A stretch of 40,434 bases of DNA from a virus. Location of the stretch: the IMG/VR virus record IMGVR_UViG_3300046167_000085, positions 1-40,434 of that record. One strand, 5' to 3'. The translations under genes and the position numbers were made by a program. The notes beneath the pieces were generated by a model. It did no database searches, was not told where the DNA came from, and was given only the letters and a program-made list of their open reading frames with translations. The stretch's first letter is position 1; every line of letters begins with the position of its first letter. Shown here one piece after another: positions 25,906-32,130 of this stretch.

Positions 25906-26004
25906 ATTCTAATTGTATTTATATTCTTACTAGGCATCACCGGCTTTGCCTTGTTCATAGGTAGCATGATTGCTGCAATCTGTAACGACTATTTTGAGGG
26001 GTAA
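25897..26004 (+). CDS. 35-residue membrane protein
   Basis: ATG 25897, with AAAGGGG upstream, opens a frame whose first 28 residues are almost entirely hydrophobic (LNILIVFIFLLGITGFALFI, then GSMIAAI), ending CNDYFEG. The stop lies 5 bases before the ATG of the GP88 gene. Its start overlaps the second TTGACA repeat. Such tiny single-span proteins are common in early regions of T7-like phages. The function is unknown. Confidence 0.6.
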   Translation: MLNILIVFIFLLGITGFALFIGSMIAAICNDYFEG

Positions 26005-26008
26005 GATA

Positions 26009-26713
26009 ATGAAACTCAAGTTATTAGGGGTTGGCACTAACGCCAAGACAACAAAGGGTGACGGTAGCGAGTACCTAACAGCTATCCTATACCTTGCGCC
26101 AGCAGATACAGTAGACGGAATAAACCTATGCCCTATGGCAGTGCTAGCAGGGTGCAAGGCAGGGTGTCTTTACAGTGCTGGCAGGGGTGCTATGAATAGC
26201 GTTCAAGTAGCAAGACAGCGCAAGACTATTCTATGGCGGGACAATCGTGGCGAGTTTATTGCACAATTACATGATGACTTGATAGCGTTTCGCAAGTATT
26301 GCCTCAAGAAAGGTATCAAGCCAGTAGTCCGATTGAATGGCACTAGTGATATACATTGGGAAAGACACATAGATATGGCTGGCGAGTATCCAGAAATACA
26401 ATTCTATGACTATACAAAAGACGTAAAACGTGCTAAGAAAGTCTTGCCTAGTAACTATCACTTGACGCTATCCTATAGCGAGGCAAGCCAGCGTTATAGT
26501 GATATGGTACTAGATGCAATGCAATCAGCCAAGGGTAGTAACATGGCAGTCGTGTTTAGACACAAGGATAAGATGCCAACGACTTATAAGGGGTTCACTG
26601 TAGTAGATGGTGACAAAGATGACTTGCGTTTTCTTGATCCTAAAGGGGTAGTCGTGGCCTTGTATGCTAAAGGTAAAGCAAAGCAAGACACTAGTGGATT
26701 TGTAATAGGGTAA
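26009..26713 (+). CDS. GP88-family phage protein (function unknown)
   Basis: The 234-residue product starts at ATG 26009, after GAGGGG; an upstream TTG extension would overlap the membrane protein and is less likely. The N-terminal motif LGVGTNAKTTKG, then the Cys-rich stretch INLCPMAVLAGCKAGCLYSA (about residues 36-55; C-x7-C-x3-C), and RLNGTSDIHWER (about 103-114) match the GP88 family first named in mycobacteriophages. The remaining sequence alternates strands and helices (FYDYTKD, NYHLTLSYSEAS), as in an alpha/beta barrel. The conserved Cys could bind metal or an Fe-S cluster; this is inference. Confidence 0.85.
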   Translation: MKLKLLGVGTNAKTTKGDGSEYLTAILYLAPADTVDGINLCPMAVLAGCKAGCLYSAGRGAMNSVQVARQRKTILWRDNRGEFIAQLHDDLIAFRKYCLKKGIKPVVRLNGTSDIHWERHIDMAGEYPEIQFYDYTKDVKRAKKVLPSNYHLTLSYSEASQRYSDMVLDAMQSAKGSNMAVVFRHKDKMPTTYKGFTVVDGDKDDLRFLDPKGVVVALYAKGKAKQDTSGFVIG

Positions 26714-26726
26714 GGGGTAAAATAAA

Positions 26727-26843
26727 ATGACCAAGGTACAAAAAATATATAGACTTCTCATTGAATATGGGGTATCAAAAGAAGAAGCAGCATACGCAGC
26801 TAACAAACTAGTAAAACTTAACAACACAACCAAGAGGAACTAA
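26727..26843 (+). CDS. Small protein (38 aa), UBA-like helical pattern
   Basis: ATG 26727 follows TAAGGGGTAAAATAAA and opens 38 residues: MTKVQKIYRLLIEYGVSKEE followed by AAYAANKLVKLNN. The helix-GVSKEEA-helix arrangement resembles small UBA-like three-helix folds but is too short to assign. The stop lies 4 bases before the next ATG, whose ribosome binding site (GAGGA) is in this gene's last codons. Confidence 0.6.
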   Translation: MTKVQKIYRLLIEYGVSKEEAAYAANKLVKLNNTTKRN

Positions 26844-26847
26844 ACCA

Positions 26848-27039
26848 ATGCTTAACATTATCAAAAACCTATTCACTAAGCCAGCAACAACAGCGCGTCC
26901 AGTCTTGACCATTGATCAGGTACAGTTTAGACGTACCACCAAGCGATACGGCAAGCTGGGTACATTCAGCACCAACAAGGGCTATCTGTTAGCGCAACGT
27001 GACACAGTGTCAGGCAAGTTTGTAAAGGTAAAGGGCTAG
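26848..27039 (+). CDS. Small early protein, unknown
   Basis: This 63-residue basic protein begins MLNIIKNLFTKPATTARPVL and ends in a beta-like segment (KRYGKLGTFSTNKGYLLAQR, VSGKFVKVKG). GAGGA precedes the ATG. It is packed between other short early genes with gaps of 2-4 bases. No family is recognised. Confidence 0.68.
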   Translation: MLNIIKNLFTKPATTARPVLTIDQVQFRRTTKRYGKLGTFSTNKGYLLAQRDTVSGKFVKVKG

Positions 27040-27041
27040 TC

Positions 27042-27242
27042 ATGGGCATGTACATAGACACGGCATATCCTGACATAACACAAGACGCTAGGCTTGCTAG
27101 TATCCTAACCAAGATGAAGGCACTAGCAGTCCAGATAGAAGATGCTGAGTGGGAAGGGCAGGATGTATCAAGCATGAGGCAACAGCTATCAGGTCTAAAG
27201 GCTAGGCATGATGATGGCGCAACATATGAACCACTGTTTTAA
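27042..27242 (+). CDS. Small early protein, unknown
   Basis: The 66-residue protein starts at ATG 27042 or 27048. Its core is a helical segment (DARLASILTKMKALAVQIED, SSMRQQLSGLKARHDD). No Cys or membrane segment is visible. It begins 2 bases after the previous stop. The function is not recognised. Confidence 0.66.
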   Translation: MGMYIDTAYPDITQDARLASILTKMKALAVQIEDAEWEGQDVSSMRQQLSGLKARHDDGATYEPLF

Positions 27243-27253
27243 GGATTAAGCTA

Positions 27254-27373
27254 ATGACTGATACACCAACAATCTACATAGATGGTGAATACCTACCAGC
27301 AAAGTGGGAATGGCACGACAATGACGTTGTTTCGCAGTGGGTTTTAGTAGTAGTAGACGGAGAAATGACATGA
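27254..27373 (+). CDS. 39-residue early protein
   Basis: AAGGATTAAGCTA precedes ATG 27254. The product (MTDTPTIYIDGEYLPAKWEW, then HDNDVVSQWVLVVVDGEMT) looks like two or three beta strands with several Trp. The stop overlaps the next start as ATGA at 27370-27373, a translational-coupling arrangement that supports both genes. Confidence 0.55.
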   Translation: MTDTPTIYIDGEYLPAKWEWHDNDVVSQWVLVVVDGEMT

Positions 27374-27591
27374 CTTGGACACCTAAGGCATCAACCAAGG
27401 TGGTGATAGAGTTAGACTTTGATGGACACTGCATGGATGACAACGCACTGAAGCACTGTGTCTTTGACTATCTATGCCAGCTAATGGATGACGATAACCT
27501 ATACTATGAGACTTACCTTTATGGGGTTGACAACGACAACGAACCTATGCTAAGACTGGTAGATGATGATGAAAATAACACCAGTCACTAA
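27370..27591 (+). CDS. Small acidic early protein
   Basis: ATG 27370, overlapping the previous stop, opens 73 residues: TWTPKASTKVVIELDFDGHC, then ALKHCVFDYLCQLMDDDNLY and a very acidic end (DNDNEPMLRLVDDDENN). A frame extension to 27337 lacks a ribosome binding site. Acidic small early proteins often mimic DNA or bind host enzymes; that is only a possibility here. Confidence 0.65.
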   Translation: MTWTPKASTKVVIELDFDGHCMDDNALKHCVFDYLCQLMDDDNLYYETYLYGVDNDNEPMLRLVDDDENNTSH

Positions 27592-27623
27592 AGCAATCAT
27601 GCAATCAAGACGGAGACAAAGCA

Positions 27624-27905
27624 ATGCCAAAGAAAAATGCACACCAGTTAGCTTGGGAAAAGCTACAAGCAACAGCAAAGAAGGAACGACTAGAAACACA
27701 AGCAAAACTAAAGAAGGTACTGACTGATGAGCAGTATCGTGTATTGATAGATACCTTTAAGATTGTTGATCGCATACATGACAATGCAACAGAAATGAAT
27801 GATCTTTATATGTCAGACATCAGGATGCTAACCAGTGTATGGTATGGTCATGGTCAGTACAAGAAGGGTGTTGTTGAATTTATTTGGAGACATGATGATG
27901 CCTAA
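27624..27905 (+). CDS. Small helical protein, unknown
   Basis: GGAG lies 8 bases before ATG 27624. The 93-residue product is Lys-rich and helical in the first half (AWEKLQATAKKERLETQAKL), then TDEQYRVLIDTFKIVDRIHD, and ends VVEFIWRHDDA. It overlaps the next gene by 8 bases. No family is recognised. Confidence 0.7.
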   Translation: MPKKNAHQLAWEKLQATAKKERLETQAKLKKVLTDEQYRVLIDTFKIVDRIHDNATEMNDLYMSDIRMLTSVWYGHGQYKKGVVEFIWRHDDA

Positions 27906-28092
27906 CTACAAGCAACAAGAGACACGCAACAAGTATGATGATGCCTATGTCATGGGATACCACAACGGCTATCATGGCTTGACATATGACAACCAGTATG
28001 ATAAGAATGATCAGGCTCAGTATCATATCAAGTTTAAGATGGGCTATGTTCAAGGCGAGTTAATGCGTACCAATGAGGGGACAGACAAATGA
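27898..28092 (+). CDS. Small Tyr/Gly-rich protein with repeated GY..G motif
   Basis: Three ATGs lie in a row (27892, 27895, 27898). GGAG at 27886-27889 is best spaced (8 bases) for 27898. The 64-residue product contains YVMGYHNGYHGLTYDNQYD and IKFKMGYVQGEL. The paired 'GY..G' units recall ribosome-modulation-factor-like small phage proteins (GY..G..G then Y...W/F..G), an untested likeness. The stop overlaps the start of the next gene. Confidence 0.62.
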   Translation: MPNYKQQETRNKYDDAYVMGYHNGYHGLTYDNQYDKNDQAQYHIKFKMGYVQGELMRTNEGTDK

Positions 28093-28274
28093 GTATGGGT
28101 TTCAAACAATGTGATATGTGTGGGGATGGTGAGGCAGAAGCACTATACGCAGTGGATGGTATGATTGAGTGGTTCTGTCCTGAGTGTAACGCGAGGTGGG
28201 CAGTGGAGTCTACTGAATACGAACAAGTATCAGCACACCAGCACTGGATGATGCGTCACTATGGGGAGGAATGA
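28089..28274 (+). CDS. Small zinc-ribbon protein
   Basis: This 61-residue protein has two CxxC knuckles: CDMC at residues 8-11 and CPEC at 30-33, separated by GDGEAEALYAVDGMIEWF. This is a zinc-ribbon arrangement. The C-terminus is His/Trp-containing (AHQHWMMRHYGEE). GGGG lies 8 bases upstream of ATG 28089, which overlaps the previous stop. Phage zinc ribbons often bind nucleic acids or host enzymes; no partner is indicated. Confidence 0.7.
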   Translation: MSMGFKQCDMCGDGEAEALYAVDGMIEWFCPECNARWAVESTEYEQVSAHQHWMMRHYGEE

Positions 28275-28429
28275 TGGAAGGTTTTGTTTGGCTTTGTTTA
28301 CTGGCTATCCTAGTCAGTGGTTTGTTAGGACATAACACAGACAACGAAGTCTATATGGGATTACAATTTGTATTTATGTTAGGCATGATCGTAGGCGTAC
28401 CAATCCTATCAGTAATACTATACATGTAA
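28274..28429 (+). CDS. 51-residue two-span membrane protein
   Basis: ATG 28274 (or 28271), after GGGGAGGA, opens two hydrophobic segments: VWLCLLAILVSGLLG (residues 5-19) and LQFVFMLGMIVGVPILSVIL (30-49), joined by HNTDNEVYMG. It overlaps the zinc-ribbon stop and ends 13 bases before the RNA polymerase start. Its function is unknown. Confidence 0.62.
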   Translation: MEGFVWLCLLAILVSGLLGHNTDNEVYMGLQFVFMLGMIVGVPILSVILYM

Positions 28430-28442
28430 CAGGGGTGTGGCT

Positions 28443-29216
28443 ATGGGGTACAGTTTAGAACAACAGCTTGAATTAGAAAGAGAAATGCTGAACGCTGGCA
28501 TCAACAGGTTTAGGCGTGTGATAGATGAGGCAGTAGGCAAGGGCAGAGAGACACGCACACTGCATGGCAGGACTATGATTGCCACAGTGGTAGGCTCAGT
28601 AGCTGAAGGGGTAAAGCAAGTACAAGACACACCCACCAGCAACAGGGACGTAGCCTACAAGAAGCTGCAAGGCATGAAGCCTGACGCTGTAGCATACATA
28701 GCCCTAGTCTCTATGGTTGATGGCATCAGCAAGGCTCAAGCCTTGGTTAAAGTAGCAAAGAATATTGGTGTCAACGTAGAGATGCAAGACAGGCTAGAGA
28801 AGTGGATCGAAGCAGAAGGGGATGTAGCAAGGAACACAATCAAGAAGGCCAACGAAAAGGGTACGACAGCTAGACGCTACGGCCTGACTAACAAGATGAA
28901 CAAGGATGGATACAAACATCTAGCATGGACAGGTGATCAACGTATCCATGTAGGCATGAAGCTGGTTGATGTAATCATCAAGAACACAGGGCTAGTCAGA
29001 CTGGAAAGGCTATCGACTAGTAGAAACAAAACGACTACATATCTTAGGGCAACACCCATCACAGAGGAATGGGTCAAGGCATTTAATTCACACATGGAAG
29101 TATCAAGACCACGCTGGACACCATGTATCGTACCACCCAAGGACTGGACAGACACAGAGGGGGGTGGATACTACGCAGATTTCTTAGACCCATTGAGTAT
29201 AATCAGGAGAGGATAG
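28443..29216 (+). CDS. Phage RNA polymerase, N-terminal part (T7 gp1-like, split)
   Basis: ATG 28443 follows AGGGG at 8 bases. The 257-residue product corresponds to the N-terminal promoter-handling domain of T7 RNA polymerase. It includes GRTMIATVVGSVAEGVKQVQ and TPTSNRDVAYKKL, and ends with PPKDWTDTEGGGYYADFLDP then LSIIRRG, equal to the T7 stretch before residue ~280 (PPRPW..ITGGGYWA...PLALVR). The TAG at 29214-29216 cuts it where T7 runs on. The continuation opens at 29218 in the +1 frame. It is either a real split enzyme or an indel. Confidence 0.9.
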   Translation: MGYSLEQQLELEREMLNAGINRFRRVIDEAVGKGRETRTLHGRTMIATVVGSVAEGVKQVQDTPTSNRDVAYKKLQGMKPDAVAYIALVSMVDGISKAQALVKVAKNIGVNVEMQDRLEKWIEAEGDVARNTIKKANEKGTTARRYGLTNKMNKDGYKHLAWTGDQRIHVGMKLVDVIIKNTGLVRLERLSTSRNKTTTYLRATPITEEWVKAFNSHMEVSRPRWTPCIVPPKDWTDTEGGGYYADFLDPLSIIRRG

Positions 29217-29217
29217 T

Positions 29218-30159
29218 ATGAAGGCACACATGACCAAGCTGAAACAGCGTGACCTATCCCAAGAGTTCGACTGCTTGAACACACTGCAACACACACCATG
29301 GCAGATCAACAAGCCAGTGCTTGAGATCATCCGTAACATGTGGGACAGTGGACAAGAGTGGGCAGGACTACCAGCCAGAGAGGACAGACCACTACCTAGC
29401 TACCCATTCAACAAAGAACCAGCAGCTATGGATGAGGCAGAACGCAAGCTGTTTAAGGACTGGAGTAAGAAACGTAACGAGGTGTATACGTTCAACAACA
29501 AGACTGTAAGCAAGCGCATACAAGTGGAACGCACACTACAAATAGCTGAACAATACAGCAAGTACGATGAGTTCTATTATGTATGGCAGAATGACTTTCG
29601 TTCTCGCAAGTATCCAGCCAGCACATTCCTGTCACCACAGGCAGCAGACTGGAGTAAGGGATTGATGACCTTCAAGGTAGACAAGGCCATCAACAATTGG
29701 GATGACGCACGATGGTTGTGTATTCATGGTGCTAACCTATACGGCAACGACAAGATCACACTAGACCAGCGTGAGGGTTGGGCGTGGGATATAGCAGATG
29801 AGGTTAAGCGTGTGGCTGACAACCCATACGACAACAACTGGTGGCTGGATGCAGACAAACCCTTTCAGTTTCTAGGCTGGTGCTTAGAGTTTGCTGGCCT
29901 AGTCAAGCATGGCTGGGGTTACATGTCCAACCTACCTGTATCTGCTGATGGTAGCTGTAACGGACTGCAACATCTATCAGCTATCCTGCGTGATGAACGT
30001 GGTGGTAGGGCAACCAACCTACTAGCATCTGATGTACCTCAAGACATCTACACTGAGGTAGCAGAGGAAGCAATGCGTAACATCACCAAGGGATGCAGAC
30101 CAAGGCGAAATTCTAGCGAAAAAATTTATAGAGTTTGGCATCGACAGGTCTTTAACTAA
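29218..30159 (+). CDS. Phage RNA polymerase, middle part with catalytic Asp (split)
   Basis: ATG 29218 has AGGAGAGG just upstream, so it could be initiated independently. The first 290 residues follow T7 RNA polymerase: NTLQHTPWQINKPVLEII, then FRSRKYPASTFLSPQAADWS, the HGANLYG motif, and PVSADGSCNGLQHLSAILRD (catalytic Asp near residue 243, T7 Asp537). After NITKG the frame goes wrong: the last ~20 residues (CRPRRNS...QVFN) have no family resemblance. Skipping one base in GGG (30090-30092) continues as DADQGEILAKKFIEFGIDRS in the frame of the next part. Confidence 0.9.
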   Translation: MKAHMTKLKQRDLSQEFDCLNTLQHTPWQINKPVLEIIRNMWDSGQEWAGLPAREDRPLPSYPFNKEPAAMDEAERKLFKDWSKKRNEVYTFNNKTVSKRIQVERTLQIAEQYSKYDEFYYVWQNDFRSRKYPASTFLSPQAADWSKGLMTFKVDKAINNWDDARWLCIHGANLYGNDKITLDQREGWAWDIADEVKRVADNPYDNNWWLDADKPFQFLGWCLEFAGLVKHGWGYMSNLPVSADGSCNGLQHLSAILRDERGGRATNLLASDVPQDIYTEVAEEAMRNITKGCRPRRNSSEKIYRVWHRQVFN

Positions 30160-30166
30160 ACGGTCA

Positions 30167-30868
30167 GTGATGATTGTACCATACAGTGGCACGATACACT
30201 CATGTCGTACCTACATTGAGGAAGCTATGCGTGATAAGATTGAGAAGGGAACACCAGATATATTTGGTGATGACCTATTCGATGCTACCATCTACCTAGC
30301 TAGACATGTGTGGGATGCAATCAACGGTGTGATTACAGCAGCACGACAGGTCATGGACTACATCAAGGATGTCGGTGCTGTCTACGCCAGTCATAACAAG
30401 CACATGGAATGGGTAACACCAACCAACTGGCTGGTCATGCAGAACTACAATGACGTAGAGAAACGTAGGATCACTAGCCTAATCAACGGCAACACAATAC
30501 AGCTAGTACTCAACAGAGATATACCTAACCAAGTAAGCAAGCGGCGTACTGGTTCAGGTGCTAGCCCTAACTTCATCCACTCTATGGATGCAGCAGCTAT
30601 GACTAAGACTATCAATACCTGCAAGCAGCAGGGTATCAGACACTTTGCCATGGTACACGACAGCTATGGTACACACAGTAGCGAGATGCCAAGGCTGTCT
30701 GATGTATTGAGACAAGAGTTTGTTCAGATGTATACTGAACATGATGTGTTGACAATGCTAAGACAACATGCTATTGTCACACTTGGAACTGAGGACGTTC
30801 CAACACCACCGAAGCAGGGTAGTTTAGACATCAACAACGTATTGAAATCACAATACTTTTTTGCCTAG
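30167..30868 (+). CDS. Phage RNA polymerase, C-terminal part (split)
   Basis: The frame is open well upstream of GTG 30167. Family identity begins at least at 30092 (DADQGEILAKKFIEFGIDRS, LTKRSVMIVPYSG). Starting at GTG 30167 would drop the Arg and Lys equal to T7 Arg627/Lys631, so a functional product needs fusion to the previous part. Conserved parts are SVMIVPYSG (Tyr = T7 Tyr639), SGASPNFIHSMDA, and AMVHDSYGTH (second catalytic Asp, T7 Asp812), with ending KSQYFFA as T7 ends in DFAFA. Removing two single bases gives one protein of about 807 residues. Confidence 0.9.
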   Translation: MMIVPYSGTIHSCRTYIEEAMRDKIEKGTPDIFGDDLFDATIYLARHVWDAINGVITAARQVMDYIKDVGAVYASHNKHMEWVTPTNWLVMQNYNDVEKRRITSLINGNTIQLVLNRDIPNQVSKRRTGSGASPNFIHSMDAAAMTKTINTCKQQGIRHFAMVHDSYGTHSSEMPRLSDVLRQEFVQMYTEHDVLTMLRQHAIVTLGTEDVPTPPKQGSLDINNVLKSQYFFA

Positions 30869-30869
30869 T

Positions 30870-30889
30870 TCTAACCTGTACCTATAGCC
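30870..30889 (+). promoter_or_regulatory. Putative phage RNA-polymerase promoter, copy 1 (before SSB)
   Basis: TCTAACCTGTACCTATAGCC lies in the 53-base gap after the RNA polymerase stop. It shares the 14-base block with 24974-24993 and 39499-39518, and it ends ATAG, like the TATAG of T7 promoters. It would drive the replication genes. Confidence 0.65.
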
Positions 30890-30921
30890 TAACTAACTTT
30901 AACAACTAAGGAGAAGTGATA

Positions 30922-31542
30922 GTGATTATCATTAAAGGCAAAGCCCAATGGGCAAAAGTATTTGACCCTGATACACGGTTCGTACCAGAGGGAGAGTACT
31001 CAACACAGGTCATCGTACCTGAGGCAGAAGCAGCAGCAGTGTGTGAACAGCTTGACGGAATTATCCAGACTAAATTCCAAGAGGCTGTCAAGGACAACCC
31101 TAAACTCAAGGCAGTCCTGTCCACAGCTACACCGTACACCAAGGAAGTAGATGACAACGGTGATGAGACTGGCAACCTAGTGTTCAAGTCTAAGCTGAAG
31201 GCACGTATCAAGTCTAAGTCAGGCGAGACATACACACAGAAGCCATCAGTGGTGGATGCCAAGAAGACACCGATGGATAAGTCTATTGCTGTCGGCAATG
31301 GATCAACAGTTAAGATTGCTGTCGAGCCATTCCCCTATGTGATGCAGTCAACCAAGCAGGTGGGTGTGTCACTACGACTGAAGGCTATGCAGGTCATTGA
31401 CTTGGTAGAGTATGGTGCGCCAGCATCTATCTTTGATGAGGAAGATGGGTATGTTGCACAAGCTGTAGCCAAGGACAACAGCAACGACATGTTTGATGAT
31501 GAAGCTACTGCTAGTGATGCCGATGACGAAGGGGACTTTTGA
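30922..31542 (+). CDS. Single-stranded DNA-binding protein (T7 gp2.5-like)
   Basis: The start is GTG 30922, 8 bases after AAGGAG (30908-30913); the in-frame GTG at 30916 is too close. The 206-residue product matches gp2.5 (232 residues): KGKAQWAKVFDPDTRFVPEG at the N-terminus, LKARIKSKSGETYTQKPSVV in the middle. It ends in an acidic tail with terminal Phe (DEATASDADDEGDF), the gp2.5 feature that contacts the polymerase and helicase-primase. It covers single-stranded DNA at the fork. The stop overlaps the endonuclease gene. Confidence 0.92.
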   Translation: MIIIKGKAQWAKVFDPDTRFVPEGEYSTQVIVPEAEAAAVCEQLDGIIQTKFQEAVKDNPKLKAVLSTATPYTKEVDDNGDETGNLVFKSKLKARIKSKSGETYTQKPSVVDAKKTPMDKSIAVGNGSTVKIAVEPFPYVMQSTKQVGVSLRLKAMQVIDLVEYGAPASIFDEEDGYVAQAVAKDNSNDMFDDEATASDADDEGDF

Positions 31543-31882
31543 GGCAAGGGTCATTGCAGACCTAGATGAACGTGGCGTTCCCTATGTGTATGAGCCAGAG
31601 AAGCTGGCCTACTATGTGGAACGTCACTACATCCCTGACTTATCAGTAGGCACAATGATAGTAGAACTGAAAGGTTATCTAAGACAGGATAGCCAACGCA
31701 AGATGAAGGCAATCAAGGCACAGTATCCTGACTTGGATGTACGCTTTGTCTTTCAGAAAGCCAGTGCTACTATTCAGGGTGCTAAGAAAAGAAAGGATGG
31801 GTCTAAGATGACCTGTGGTGAGTGGGCAGACCGACAAGGTTTTGTCTGGGCAGAAGGAACTATACCTAAGGAGTGGTTATGA
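31517..31882 (+). CDS. Endonuclease I / Holliday-junction resolvase (T7 gp3-like)
   Basis: The likely start is ATG 31517 or 31523, overlapping the SSB tail; upstream ATGs in frame lie deeper in SSB. The product (about 120 residues; T7 gp3 has 149) has the PD-(D/E)XK core HYIPDLSVGTMIVELKGYL, with Asp, Glu and Lys equal to T7 Asp55, Glu65 and Lys67, plus an early Glu in TFEARV (T7 Glu20). It resolves branched DNA and helps degrade host DNA. No ribosome binding site is clear, so coupling to SSB is probable. Confidence 0.9.
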   Translation: MPMTKGTFEARVIADLDERGVPYVYEPEKLAYYVERHYIPDLSVGTMIVELKGYLRQDSQRKMKAIKAQYPDLDVRFVFQKASATIQGAKKRKDGSKMTCGEWADRQGFVWAEGTIPKEWL

Positions 31883-32130
31883 GTGTCATTGACGTAAAGG
31901 AAGAATGGGTATCTGAAGTAGATATGAACACTGAGTTCGGTGCTTATGGGCTGAGTGTATCAGTCTATGTAGACCAGCATGAACTAGCAGAACATGTAAG
32001 CTATCACGACATGGCACATGCTATGCTATCTGATGACATCAAGTATGATGATGAACTAATCATGGAGATAGCTAATGGTCTTGAGAACACAGCACAAACC
32101 CTAAGACATGGCTTAGGCAATGGAAGATAA
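31879..32130 (+). CDS. Small acidic protein between endonuclease and primase genes
   Basis: ATG 31879, after AAGGAG, overlaps the endonuclease stop (ATGA). The 83-residue product is acidic: DVKEEWVSEVDMNTEFGAYG, then a strand LSVSVYVDQHELAEHVS, and a helical end (ELIMEIANGLENTAQTLRHG). It has no zinc or amidase motifs, so it is not a T7 gp3.5 lysozyme, although it sits in that position. Unknown function. It overlaps the primase start by 11 bases. Confidence 0.7.
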   Translation: MSVIDVKEEWVSEVDMNTEFGAYGLSVSVYVDQHELAEHVSYHDMAHAMLSDDIKYDDELIMEIANGLENTAQTLRHGLGNGR

